Shown here in pieces: positions 53,007 to 61,206 of a stretch of 64,000 nt of DNA. The position numbers and the translations under genes are program-made. The notes beneath the pieces are model-generated. The model was not told the DNA's origin. It worked only from the letters and a program-made list of their open reading frames with translations, and did no database searches. Location of the stretch: the NCBI RefSeq assembly GCF_014842975.1, contig NZ_JACYXK010000020.1:62001-126000 (forward strand). The letters are read 5' to 3'. The DNA is from Rhodanobacter sp. DHB23 (GTDB lineage: Bacteria > Pseudomonadota > Gammaproteobacteria > Xanthomonadales > Rhodanobacteraceae). Position 1 is the first letter of the stretch; each line of letters opens with the position of its first letter.

Positions 53007-53843
53007 ATGCCTGATGCCAGCCAGTCGTCACGGAAGTTCCATTTCATCTCCGGCCTGCCGCGCTCCGGCACCACCCTGCTGGCCGCCATCCTCAACCAGA
53101 ACCCGCGCTTCCGCGCCGGCATGACCAGCCCGCTGGCCGACATCATGGGCGTGGTGATCGCGGAGGCGAGCAGCAAGAACGATTTCTCGTTCGACGTTTC
53201 CGACGAACAGCGCGTCGCGCTGCTGCGCGGGCTGGTCGAGAACTTCTACTCCGTGCAGGCCGGCGCCGGCGTGGTGTTCGACACCAGCCGCCTGTGGTGC
53301 AGCCGCATGCAGCTGCTCGACGTGCTGTTCCCCGGCGTGAAGGTGATCGCCTGCGTGCGCCAGCTGGCCTGGGTGCTGGACAGCATGGAGCGGCTGGTAC
53401 GCCGGCAGCCGGTCAGCGTCAGCAAGGTGTTCCGCTTCGACACCAACACCACGGTGTACTCGCGCGTCGAGGCGCTGACCGATCCGCGCGGCATGGTGGG
53501 CTTCGCCTACCAGGCCACCAAGGACGCGTTCTACGGCCAGCACGCACGGGACCACCTGCTGCTGCTGACCTACGAGACCCTGGTGCGCGACCCTGCCACG
53601 GCGATGCGCGCGGTCTACCGCTTCCTCGACGAGCCGTGGTTCGAACACGACTTCGACAACGTCGAATACCACGCCGACGAGTTCGATGCGCGCGTGGGCA
53701 TGCCGGGCCTGCATACCGTGCGCCGCAAGGTGGCGGCGGTCGAGCAGGCGCCCATCCTGCCGCGCGAGGTCTTCGGCCGCTTCGCGAACGAGGCGTTCTG
53801 GCTGGAGCCGAAGAACAACGTCAACCAGGTGCCGATCGTGTAA
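53007..53843 (+). CDS. Sulfotransferase family protein
   Basis: A 278-residue PAPS-dependent sulfotransferase-like protein. The 5'-phosphosulfate loop reads FISGLPRSGTTLLAAILNQNP; a 3'-phosphate-binding region is likely near CVRQLAWVLDSMERLVRR. No signal peptide. Acceptor unknown. It follows the LacI gene by 51 bases with a clear ribosome site GGAGAG, so it may be part of the amino-sugar locus or simply adjacent. Confidence 0.85.
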   Translation: MPDASQSSRKFHFISGLPRSGTTLLAAILNQNPRFRAGMTSPLADIMGVVIAEASSKNDFSFDVSDEQRVALLRGLVENFYSVQAGAGVVFDTSRLWCSRMQLLDVLFPGVKVIACVRQLAWVLDSMERLVRRQPVSVSKVFRFDTNTTVYSRVEALTDPRGMVGFAYQATKDAFYGQHARDHLLLLTYETLVRDPATAMRAVYRFLDEPWFEHDFDNVEYHADEFDARVGMPGLHTVRRKVAAVEQAPILPREVFGRFANEAFWLEPKNNVNQVPIV

Positions 53844-53868
53844 GCAACGCAATCCGCGTGAGCACTGC

Positions 53869-53989
53869 GGGTGAATCCCTCTCCCTCCGGGAGAGGGTGC
53901 CCGCAGGGCGGGAAAGGATTCGGTCGAAGCGCGGCGATGGTGACTTGCGAAAGATGTCGGCAACGCGCTCCGACCGAACCCTCTCCCCC
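53869..53989 (+). repeat. CCCTCTCC-type palindromic element (copy 2)
   Basis: Begins CGGGTGAATCCCTCTCCCTC, continues GGGAGAGGGTGCCCGCAGGG, inner arms GATTCGGTCG/CGACCGAACC, ends CCCTCTCCCC. Inverted relative to 47424. A further hairpin GGGCCATCCATGGCCC follows near 54010. Confidence 0.8.
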
Positions 53990-54113
53990 AACCCCTCTTC
54001 CTCGCTCCTCAAAGCAGGGCCATCCATGGCCCTTCCCCGCGTCCGAAGGGAGAAGGGAGACGAGCCGCCACGAAAATATTCCGGACAGCAGCGAGCCTGC
54101 GTCACGATGACCA

Positions 54114-54149
54114 TCCAAAAACAACAAAGGCCGCTTGCGCGGCCTTTGT
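54114..54149 (-). terminator. Terminator of the HU-like gene
   Basis: Minus strand: ACAAAGGCCGC/GCGGCCTTTGT with loop GCAA, then TTGTTTTTGG. Confidence 0.85.
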
Positions 54150-54195
54150 CGTATCGGGATTCGCGCCACCCGCATCGCGGGCGGCGCGAAGGCGC

Positions 54196-54585
54196 TCAGA
54201 CCGCGGCGTCCTTCAGCTTCTTCAGCGGGCGCACCTTCACCTTCACGGTGGCCGGCTTGGCGGCGAACACCTGTTCCTGCTTGGTGAACGGGTTGATGCC
54301 GGTGCGCTTCGGCTTGGCCGGCACCTTCACCGCGTTGACCTTGAACAGGCCCGGCAGGGTGAACTGGCCGACGCCCTTCTTGTGCAGCGAACCGAGCACG
54401 ACGTGCTCCAGCGAGGCGAGCACGGCCTTGACGTGCTTGGCTTCGACGCCGGCGTGCTGGGCGATGTGGGCGATCAGGCCGGACTTGCTCAGCGCGTCGC
54501 TGATCGGCTTGACGGCGGCGGGGGCCTTCGGCGCCGGCTTGGCGGCCTTGGCGGGGGCTTTCTTGGCAGTGGTCTTGGTAGCCAT
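54196..54585 (-). CDS. HU-family DNA-binding protein with Lys/Ala/Pro-rich N-terminal tail
   Basis: Nucleoid-associated protein of 129 residues. About 30 residues of Lys/Ala/Pro-rich tail (TTAKKAPAKAAKPAPKAP) precede the HU/IHF fold: ALSKSGLIAHIAQHAGVEAKHVKAVLASL, VGQFTLPGLFKV and the DNA-binding arm KRTGINPFTKQEQVF. Eukaryotic histone-tail-like extensions of HU are known in some GC-rich bacteria. Start at 54585 (MATKTT); 54591 is the alternative. Confidence 0.88.
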   Translation of the reverse strand: MATKTTAKKAPAKAAKPAPKAPAAVKPISDALSKSGLIAHIAQHAGVEAKHVKAVLASLEHVVLGSLHKKGVGQFTLPGLFKVNAVKVPAKPKRTGINPFTKQEQVFAAKPATVKVKVRPLKKLKDAAV

Positions 54586-54695
54586 GGGCATCCATCTATG
54601 GTGATTGAGGCACCGCCTCCAACGAGGCGACGGCCATTCGGCATGCACAATCTACGCGAATTTAAGGCGTTTGGTGTAGTTGCAACGCGACAAAT

Positions 54696-56633
54696 TTAAA
54701 GTTCCCGCACCACGCGGAAACCGACGCGCCCGCTGCGCAGGCCGGCATCGGCACCCTGCCGCCATGCCGAGCGCGCCTGGTCGGGCGAACTGCCCCACGA
54801 TCCGCCGCGCAGCACGCGCATGCTGCAACCGGGATTGAGCCACGCGCTGCCGTCGACGGGCGCGCGGATGTAGTTGTCGTGCCAGCAGTCGGCCGTCCAC
54901 TCGGTGACGTTGCCGCCCATGTCGTACAGGCCGAACGGATTGGGCGCGAAGCTCATCACCGGCGCCGGCCCCCAGTAGCCGTCGCCGTAGTCGCGGAACG
55001 CGTTGTTCCAGCGCCGGCCGCTGGGCGAGCGGTCGCGCGAACCGGTGAGGTTTTCCGGCTTGCCCCTGGGCGTGCCGTCGCCCCACCAGTAGCGCGTGGT
55101 GGTGCCGGCGCGCAACGCATAGGCGAACTCGGCCTCGCTGGGCAGGCGATAGGTCTTGCCGGTGCGCTTGCCCAGCCAGTCGGCATAGGCCTTGGCGTCG
55201 CCCCAGGAAACGTTGACCACCGGCAGGCTGTCGGCCGCCTTGCGGCCGGCATAGTCGTCCTGCCAGCTGGCGTTGCCGTCGTCGTGCATGGTCCCGCTGC
55301 GCTCGTCGTAGACGCTGGCTCCGCCATGCTTCACCGAGTCCGGCACGTAGCCGCTCAGGCGCACGAACTCGCGGAACTGGCCCACGGTGATCGCGCTGCG
55401 CGACATCGCGAAACCCTGCGCCATGTCGACCTTGTGCTGCGGCTGCTCGTCCGCGTTGCGGCCGTTGTCGGCGCCGGACGCGCCCATCAGGAAACTGCCG
55501 GTGGGGACCACCACCATCGCCGGCGACTGTCCGGCCACGTCCACGTAGCGGTCGCTGAACACCTGGCCCGGCTTGTGGCTGTCGTAGACCTGCGCGTTGA
55601 GCAGTTGCTGGTCGAACGCGGCGAGGTCGTCCAGTTGCGGCCAGGTGGCGCGCGCCTGCCCGGCAAGCTGCCTCGCCACCGCGAGGTTGCCGGCATCCAG
55701 CGCGGAACGCGCCTGGTCCAGCAGGCCGCCGGCGCGCGTCGCGCGCATGTCGCCCACGCGCTGGCGCACGTCGTACAGCTGCTGCGAGCCAGGGCGGATC
55801 AGCTGCGCCTCGGCCAGCACCTTGTCGGCGCTGGCGAAGTCGTTCTGCGCCAGGGCGGCCAGCGCGCGATCCAGCACCGCGTGCTGCACGTCGAGGATGC
55901 CCTGCTCCGCCACCGCGTTCTGCGGGTCGAGCTGCTGCACCTGGCGGTAGATGTCCAGCGCGCTGCGTCCGGCGGGCTGGTCCGCCTTGCCCTGCTGCAG
56001 CAGGCCCGCCGCCTTGGCCAGCAGCGGGCGCACTTCGGTGAGCGTCTTGAGCGCGGCCGTCAGGCGCGCCGCGTCGTCCATGCTGTCGGGCAGCTGCTGC
56101 AGCGCCGCCAGCAGGTCGCCAGCATCCTCGGCGTTGCCCAGCGCGATGTCGCGCTCGGCCTGCGCCACCAGGCGGGAACGCACGTCGATCAGGCCCTGCG
56201 CGGCGCGGCGGCTGTCGGGCTTGTCCTTCGCCGCCTGCAGGAAGAGCGTGGCGGCGCTGTCCTGGTCGCCCGCCAGGTGGTCGGCGGCAAGCGCCTTGTC
56301 GGCCCGCTCCAGCAACGCGCGCACCTGCGGCGTGTCGGGCGTCAGCTGGCGCGGCAGCTTCGCGTGTTCGTGGTTCAGCCGCGCGGCGATCACGGCGGTG
56401 GGCGCAAGGGTGATCGGCGGCCCCGCGTTCAACTGGTCGTCGGCCAGTTCGTCCGCCGCCGCCGCATGGCCGGGCGCCACCGGCGGCGCCGGCACGTTGG
56501 GGCGCGCGACCTCGACCGGTTCGGCGTGGAACAGGCCCGGGAAGAAGTGGTAGCCCAGGCCGAAGGCCAACACAATGATGCCGACCACGCCGCCCAGCGT
56601 GCGTTGACGTTGCAGCGTGCTGTTGCTCGGCAT
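54696..56633 (-). CDS. SUMF1/formylglycine-enzyme-like domain protein with membrane anchor and helical repeats
   Basis: A 645-residue protein: one N-terminal helix (about residues 13-32, LGGVVGIIVLAFGLGYHFF), a long alpha-helical region with TPR-like repeats (about 90-350) and a C-terminal SUMF1 domain (about 380-645: MVVVPTGSFLMGASG, PVVNVSWGDAKAYADWLG, RLPSEAEFAYALRAG, NPFGLYDMGGNVTEWTADCW, RVLRGGSWGS). The Cys pair used by genuine formylglycine-generating enzymes is not seen at the expected C-terminal place, so the role is more likely structural or signalling. Divergent from rnd. Confidence 0.85.
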   Translation of the reverse strand: MPSNSTLQRQRTLGGVVGIIVLAFGLGYHFFPGLFHAEPVEVARPNVPAPPVAPGHAAAADELADDQLNAGPPITLAPTAVIAARLNHEHAKLPRQLTPDTPQVRALLERADKALAADHLAGDQDSAATLFLQAAKDKPDSRRAAQGLIDVRSRLVAQAERDIALGNAEDAGDLLAALQQLPDSMDDAARLTAALKTLTEVRPLLAKAAGLLQQGKADQPAGRSALDIYRQVQQLDPQNAVAEQGILDVQHAVLDRALAALAQNDFASADKVLAEAQLIRPGSQQLYDVRQRVGDMRATRAGGLLDQARSALDAGNLAVARQLAGQARATWPQLDDLAAFDQQLLNAQVYDSHKPGQVFSDRYVDVAGQSPAMVVVPTGSFLMGASGADNGRNADEQPQHKVDMAQGFAMSRSAITVGQFREFVRLSGYVPDSVKHGGASVYDERSGTMHDDGNASWQDDYAGRKAADSLPVVNVSWGDAKAYADWLGKRTGKTYRLPSEAEFAYALRAGTTTRYWWGDGTPRGKPENLTGSRDRSPSGRRWNNAFRDYGDGYWGPAPVMSFAPNPFGLYDMGGNVTEWTADCWHDNYIRAPVDGSAWLNPGCSMRVLRGGSWGSSPDQARSAWRQGADAGLRSGRVGFRVVREL

Positions 56634-56733
56634 GCTTGGGCGTTCCCGGATCGGCCTGTTATCGTCGTCCGCCCACCTTATGCCACGACCGATGACGGGG
56701 CAATGCACGCCCCGCCCTTTCCAAGGAATCCGC

Positions 56734-57846
56734 ATGCCCCCATCCGACGCCACCGCCGACTGGATCGCCGATCGCGCCACGCTGCAAGCCTGGCTGGACG
56801 AGGTGCCGGCGGACGCCGTGGTCGGCATGGACACCGAGTTCATGCGCCGCGACAGCTTCCATCCGCAGCTCGCCCTGCTGCAGCTGGGTTGCCGCGGCCG
56901 CCATGCGCTGGTCGATCCGCTGGCCTTCGCGATCGACGACACGCTGCGGCCCAGGCTGGGCAGCGGCGACGCCATCACCGTGATGCACAGTGCCGGCGAG
57001 GACCTGGAGACGCTGGCGCCGCTGCTGCCCGACGGCCCGCGCGTGCTGTTCGATACCCAGATCGCCGCCGCCTTCGTCGGCATGGGGCTGGGCATCAGCT
57101 ACCGCGCGCTGGTGGCGGAACTCTGCGGCGACGAACTGGACAAGGGCGAGACGCGCTCGGACTGGATGCAGCGCCCGCTCACCGCCTCGCAGCGCAGCTA
57201 CGCCGCGCTGGACGTGGTGTACCTCGAATCCATCCACGCCCAGCTTGCCGGGCGCCTGCACCAGCGCGGCCGCGGCGACTGGTTCGCCGAAGACTGCGAA
57301 CGCCTGAAGCGCCGCGCCAGCCATCGCGACGGCGACCCGCAACCGCAGCGCGCGCTGCGCGGCGCCGCCGAGTGGCCGGCGGAACGGCAGGCCCTGCTGC
57401 GCCGCGTCCTGCTGTGGCGCGACCGCAGCGCACGCATGCTGGACCGTCCGCGGCCGTGGCTGCTCGACGACGCGCTCGCCCTGAGCCTGGCCCAGCAGCC
57501 ACCCGCCAGCCTCGCCGAGCTCGAACAACGCGGCCGCGGCCAGCGCGCCCTGCGCAGCGCCCAGCGCGGCGAACTGTTCGCCCTGCTGCGCGAACCCGTC
57601 GAAGCCGACGAGATCACAGCCACCCGCCCCATCCCGGCCCATCCGCAGGGCGAGGCAAAAAAGGCGCTGGGCGCGATGAAGGAGCTGATCGACAAACGCG
57701 CCGCCGAACTCGACCTGCCCCCCGGCCTGCTCTGCCCGCGCAAGGTGCTGGAGGAATACGTGGTCACCGCCGAATGGCCGGACTTCCTCGACGGCTGGCG
57801 CGGCGAGGTGCTGCGCGAGCACCTGCCCACCCTGCTGCCGGCCTGA
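56734..57846 (+). CDS. rnd: Ribonuclease D
   Basis: 3'-5' exoribonuclease for tRNA 3'-end maturation. The 370-residue protein has DEDD motifs: VGMDTEFMRRDSFHPQLALLQL (Exo I), MHSAGEDLETL (Exo II) and RSYAALDVVYLESI (Exo III with Tyr), followed by HRDC domains (about 205-290 and 295-370). Start at 56734 follows AAGGAA. tRNA-Ala is 180 bases downstream. Confidence 0.94.
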   Translation: MPPSDATADWIADRATLQAWLDEVPADAVVGMDTEFMRRDSFHPQLALLQLGCRGRHALVDPLAFAIDDTLRPRLGSGDAITVMHSAGEDLETLAPLLPDGPRVLFDTQIAAAFVGMGLGISYRALVAELCGDELDKGETRSDWMQRPLTASQRSYAALDVVYLESIHAQLAGRLHQRGRGDWFAEDCERLKRRASHRDGDPQPQRALRGAAEWPAERQALLRRVLLWRDRSARMLDRPRPWLLDDALALSLAQQPPASLAELEQRGRGQRALRSAQRGELFALLREPVEADEITATRPIPAHPQGEAKKALGAMKELIDKRAAELDLPPGLLCPRKVLEEYVVTAEWPDFLDGWRGEVLREHLPTLLPA

Positions 57847-57885
57847 GAGCCTTCCGCAACGAGCACACAAGTCCATGCGGCCCCT

Positions 57886-57959
57886 GTAGGAGCACCCTGT
57901 GCTCGATGGCTCTCGCTTCGACCGGGCACCAGGGCATCGCGCACAGGGTGCGTTCCTAC
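57886..57959. repeat. REPIN-like palindrome, diverged form
   Basis: GTAGGAGCACCCTGTGC and, inverted, GCACAGGGTGCGTTCCTAC enclosing about 36 bases. Shares the GTAGGA/TCCTAC ends with the units at 6978 and 28425 but has a different core. Confidence 0.8.
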
Positions 57960-58024
57960 GATTACATGGCCGTGGCCAGGCTTGCCCGCCCCAGTTCGAG
58001 CGGCTATCATGCGCCTTCCCTTTC

Positions 58025-58100
<76 letters not shown>

Positions 58101-58105
58101 ATAAG

Positions 58106-58140
58106 AGGCCGTAGACCAATGGTTTACGGCCTTTTTTCTT
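58106..58140 (+). terminator. Terminator after tRNA-Ala
   Basis: Stem AGGCCGTA/TACGGCCT extended by ACC/GGT, then TTTTTTCTT. Confidence 0.92.
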
Positions 58141-58158
58141 ACCTGTTGCTTGACGGCT

Positions 58159-58263
58159 TCAAGGCTGATTCGCAACGGTGTTGATGGATTCCCCGGAGAA
58201 GACTTCGAGGGGCGTTTTGAATCCGGGCACCTTGCGTGGCCGGGCGAGCTCATGCGCCAATCG
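58159..58263 (-). pseudogene. IS30-family transposase, C-terminal remnant
   Basis: The minus strand encodes LAHELARPRKVPGFKTPLEV followed by FSGESINTVANQP and a stop. The RPRK..G.KTP.EVF pattern is the conserved C-terminal end of IS30-family transposases. About 34 residues are left; upstream sequence is unrelated. It lies between tRNA-Ala and the toxin-like gene. Confidence 0.7.
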
Positions 58264-58271
58264 CACAGGCG

Positions 58272-58296
58272 CACGCGGAGATATGGGACAGGCGCT
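58272..58296. repeat. Possible solo end of the palindromic dispersed element
   Basis: GCGGAGATATGGGACAGGCG resembles the right terminus of copy B (GTGGAGATATGGAACAGGCTCT in two parts) with few mismatches. No left end or hairpins are recognisable nearby. It abuts the toxin gene's stop codon. Confidence 0.5.
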
Positions 58297-58991
58297 TATG
58301 CCATACCGATGGCAGCGGCCAGTCTTTCGCGCCAGTGGGTATCGATGTGCATGCGCTGGCATGCCTCGGCCCATTTGGCAGGGTGATTGCGCAGCGTGTC
58401 ACGGACCGTGGCGAATGCCCGATCAACGTGTGTGCCGTAGGCCACGCGAGCCTTCTGCCAAGCGGCGTCCGGAATGGGACCCCAGGTAGCGATCATGGCC
58501 GCCAGATCAATCATGTCCCGGTACAGAATCGCCCCGTCGGTACCCCGATCCGCATTCGCCAGGAGTTTCTCGGCGTAGAGATCGGTACGGTTGAGCACCG
58601 GCACGGGGAGCGATGCGACCGCACCGCCGGACACATCGATGCGATCTTCGTGAACCAGTTCAAGTTTGATGTTGACGCCGTCGACGTTCACCACGGTGCG
58701 CACGCCGTATCGGTCGGAGAGCACCTCCCGCTGCAACACCAGTTGAATGTCTGGTTTCAGGAGCGCGCCCAGACTGTGGCTGGTCACGGTCTCCCGCAGC
58801 GCGCGCATCCCATCGCGGGTGGCGCACAGGAAATCGATATCGACCGACTCGCGGTGTTCGCCCACCAGAAGGGCGATCGCGGTGCCGCCAGCGAAATAGC
58901 ATGAACACGCGGCCAGCGCCTCCGGGTCGAACGCGGAGAGCGCCGTCATGACGCGTTGGTGGTGCGGACGGTCAGCCGTTGAAGACGCCAT
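58296..58991 (-). CDS. AbiEii-like nucleotidyltransferase (toxin family)
   Basis: A 231-residue nucleotidyltransferase of the AbiEii/DUF1814 type, with CYFAGGTAIALLVGEHRESVDIDFL (GG..AL...G..R.S.DIDF motif), VNIKLELVHEDRID and a C-terminal helical part. Family members act as toxins of type IV-like toxin-antitoxin or abortive infection systems, or as tRNA-modifying nucleotidyltransferases. It overlaps by 20 bases a small upstream gene that may be its antitoxin. Confidence 0.8.
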   Translation of the reverse strand: MASSTADRPHHQRVMTALSAFDPEALAACSCYFAGGTAIALLVGEHRESVDIDFLCATRDGMRALRETVTSHSLGALLKPDIQLVLQREVLSDRYGVRTVVNVDGVNIKLELVHEDRIDVSGGAVASLPVPVLNRTDLYAEKLLANADRGTDGAILYRDMIDLAAMIATWGPIPDAAWQKARVAYGTHVDRAFATVRDTLRNHPAKWAEACQRMHIDTHWRERLAAAIGMA

Positions 58992-59184
58992 GACCGACTT
59001 CCCTGATCAGGGTATTGAGCAGCGTCCGCTCGGCGTCGTTCATGTGCTGCCGATCCAGACGGCGTGCGTCCCGCTCATACAATCCCAACGCCTCCGCTGG
59101 CGTGACCCGGGCGGTCTCCGGGAGATGCCGGGCGGCCAAGCGCAGTTCGGGGTAGCGTTTGATCGGGATGGTCTTGGGGAGCAT
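58972..59184 (-). CDS. Small protein, candidate partner/antitoxin of the AbiEii-like gene
   Basis: 70 residues (MLPKTIPIKRYPELRLAARH, then TPAEALGLYERDARRLDRQH), largely helical and charged. No family recognised; it is far shorter than AbiEi antitoxins. The overlap of 20 bases with the nucleotidyltransferase gene and the shared strand indicate coexpression. Antitoxin role is inference. Confidence 0.6.
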   Translation of the reverse strand: MLPKTIPIKRYPELRLAARHLPETARVTPAEALGLYERDARRLDRQHMNDAERTLLNTLIREVGHGVFNG

Positions 59185-59334
59185 GGGGTCATCTTACCCG
59201 CCTCGGCGTCGGGCGCGACTGCGGCGCTGTCTTCACCAGCCCGGTCGGGACGTTGCGGAGTTCCCATGGGCGGCATTTTTCATGGACGGCCGGGGCGATC
59301 CCTCCCCGCACGGAGATGAGCCGCACGACCCAGC

Positions 59335-60303
59335 CTAGTGCGCGCCGCCTGCCGCAGCATCCGGCGCGTCATCGGACACGCCGTCCAGGAACGCCGCGGT
59401 CGGCACGAAGAACAGCGTGCCGGTCACCGCCCTGCTCACGTCCAGCAGCCGGTCGTAGTTGCCGGGCGGCAGGCCCACGAACATGTTCTCGAGCATGCGT
59501 TCGATGCGGCTGGGCGAGCGCGCGTAGCCGATGAAATACGTGCCGAACTCGCCCTTGCCGATCTCGCCGAACGGCATGTTCGCCCGCACGATCTGCAGTT
59601 GCTGCCCGTTCTCCTCGATGTTGGTCAGCACGTTGTGCGCATAGGCCTGCTTGGCATGCTCCGCCAGCTCGATGTCGGACAGTTTCCTGCGGCCTATCAC
59701 GCCCTCCTGGTACTCGACCGGCATGGCGTTCCAGGCCTGCAGGTCGTGCAGGTACTTCTGCGTGATCACGTAGCTGCCGCCCGCGAAGGCCGGGTCCTCG
59801 TCGCCGATCGCCGCCGCGTCCATGGCCGCCTGCCCGACCGGGTTCTCCGTGCCGTCGACGAAGCCCAGCAGGTCGCGCTCGTCGAAGTACTTGAAGCCGT
59901 GCACCTCGTCGACCACCTTCGCCACGCCGCCGATCCGCTCCATGATGGCGCCGGCCATCTCGAAGCACAGGTCCATCCGGTCGGCGCGGATATGGAACAG
60001 CAGGTCGCCCGGCGTGGAGACGGCATGGTGGACGCCGCGGATCTCGCGGAACGGATGCAGTTCCGCGGGCCTGGGCTTGCCGAACAGCCGGTCCCAGGCC
60101 GCCGAGCCGACCCCCATGACGCACGACAGGCGCCCGTCCTGGACGCGGAACCCGACGCCGCGCAGCAGCGAGGAAAGGTCGGCGCAAAGCCCCTTCACCG
60201 CCGTCTCGGGCCCGGCGCCCGGATCCAGGGTCACCACCAGGAAAATGGCCGCCTGCGTGAGCTTGGCGGTCAAGGGTTGCGAATTGACGGAAGACACGTT
60301 CAA
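59335..60303 (-). CDS. Dyp-type haem peroxidase
   Basis: A 322-residue dye-decolourising peroxidase: distal motif LLGFVDGTENPVG (GxxDG, catalytic Asp), proximal His candidate in ELAEHAKQAYAHN, and GTYFIGYARSPSRIERMLENMF. Resembles the cytoplasmic P/B-type (YfeX) branch; no signal peptide. The start is probably TTG at 60303, which follows AGAGGATCG; a GTG two codons on is possible. Confidence 0.9.
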   Translation of the reverse strand: MNVSSVNSQPLTAKLTQAAIFLVVTLDPGAGPETAVKGLCADLSSLLRGVGFRVQDGRLSCVMGVGSAAWDRLFGKPRPAELHPFREIRGVHHAVSTPGDLLFHIRADRMDLCFEMAGAIMERIGGVAKVVDEVHGFKYFDERDLLGFVDGTENPVGQAAMDAAAIGDEDPAFAGGSYVITQKYLHDLQAWNAMPVEYQEGVIGRRKLSDIELAEHAKQAYAHNVLTNIEENGQQLQIVRANMPFGEIGKGEFGTYFIGYARSPSRIERMLENMFVGLPPGNYDRLLDVSRAVTGTLFFVPTAAFLDGVSDDAPDAAAGGAH

Positions 60304-60471
60304 CGATCCTCTGGGTGTGTTGGGGCGAGGCCTCGAACCGGCCGTGGGGTGCGTTGCCGTTTTAACTCATCTTGCCGGGGAACGTCGCCTCCCGTCGCCT
60401 TCACGGGAAGGGCCGGGGCTCGTTCGCAAGCAAGGTTGGCGCATGCCCCCTCGGCGACATGCGCGGAGGGC

Positions 60472-61206
60472 TCATGCCTGCGGAGCTTTCGCCAGTGCGT
60501 CCTGCGTCGCCACGAAGATGCGCGCGACGTCGTCCGCGCCAAGCGCGCGCCACGCGCCCGCAGCCAGGTCGCCCAGCGTGAGGGCTCCCACGGCCACGCG
60601 CTCCAGCGTTTCGACATGGTTGCCGGTGGCGGCGAACATGCGGCGCACCTGGTGGTAGCGGCCTTCGGTGACGGTGAGGCGCGCGTGGCGCGGACCGAGC
60701 GCCTCCAGCATGGCGGGGGCCAGCGGCGTGGTCTCGGATTCCAGCAGCAGCGTGCCGCTGGCGAACAGCGCGGCTTCGTCGCCGCGCAGGTCCTGCGCCA
60801 GCGTGGCCTCGTAGACCTTGGTCACCTCGGCCCTGGGCGAGATGATCCGGTGCAGCAGCGCGCCGTCGTCGGTGAACAACAGCAGGCCCGAAGTGTCGCG
60901 GTCGAGCCGGCCCACGCTGGAGAGCGCGGGTTCGCGCACGCGGTAGCGCGGCGGCAGCAGGTCGTAGACCACGCGGCCGGGGTCCTTGCGCGAGCAGGTG
61001 ACGCCCAGCGGCTTGTGCATCGCCAGCACCAGGCCGGGCGGCGGGTCGAGCGGCTCGCCGTCGACGTGGATACGCGCGGGTTCCACCTTGTCGTCGGCGT
61101 ACAGCACTTCGCCGTCGCCGTCGGTGATGCGGCCCTCGCGGAACATCCACGCCACGTCCTTGCGGCTGCCGTAGCCGAGGTTGGCGATCAGCTTGACCAG
61201 TTTCAT
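60472..61206 (-). CDS. rsuA: 16S rRNA pseudouridine516 synthase RsuA-like
   Basis: A 244-residue pseudouridine synthase: an N-terminal S4 domain (KLVKLIANLGYGSRKDVAWM), catalytic motif SSVGRLDRDTSGLLLFTDDG with Asp, and EGRYHQVRRMFAATGNHVE near the C-terminus, which is characteristic of RsuA. It overlaps by four bases the methyltransferase gene upstream. Confidence 0.9.
   Translation of the reverse strand: MKLVKLIANLGYGSRKDVAWMFREGRITDGDGEVLYADDKVEPARIHVDGEPLDPPPGLVLAMHKPLGVTCSRKDPGRVVYDLLPPRYRVREPALSSVGRLDRDTSGLLLFTDDGALLHRIISPRAEVTKVYEATLAQDLRGDEAALFASGTLLLESETTPLAPAMLEALGPRHARLTVTEGRYHQVRRMFAATGNHVETLERVAVGALTLGDLAAGAWRALGADDVARIFVATQDALAKAPQA

Noticed and set aside
54696-56633. Formylglycine-generating enzyme (sulfatase activator)
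   Set aside because: Expected active-site cysteines are not seen near the C-terminus and no sulfatase is nearby.
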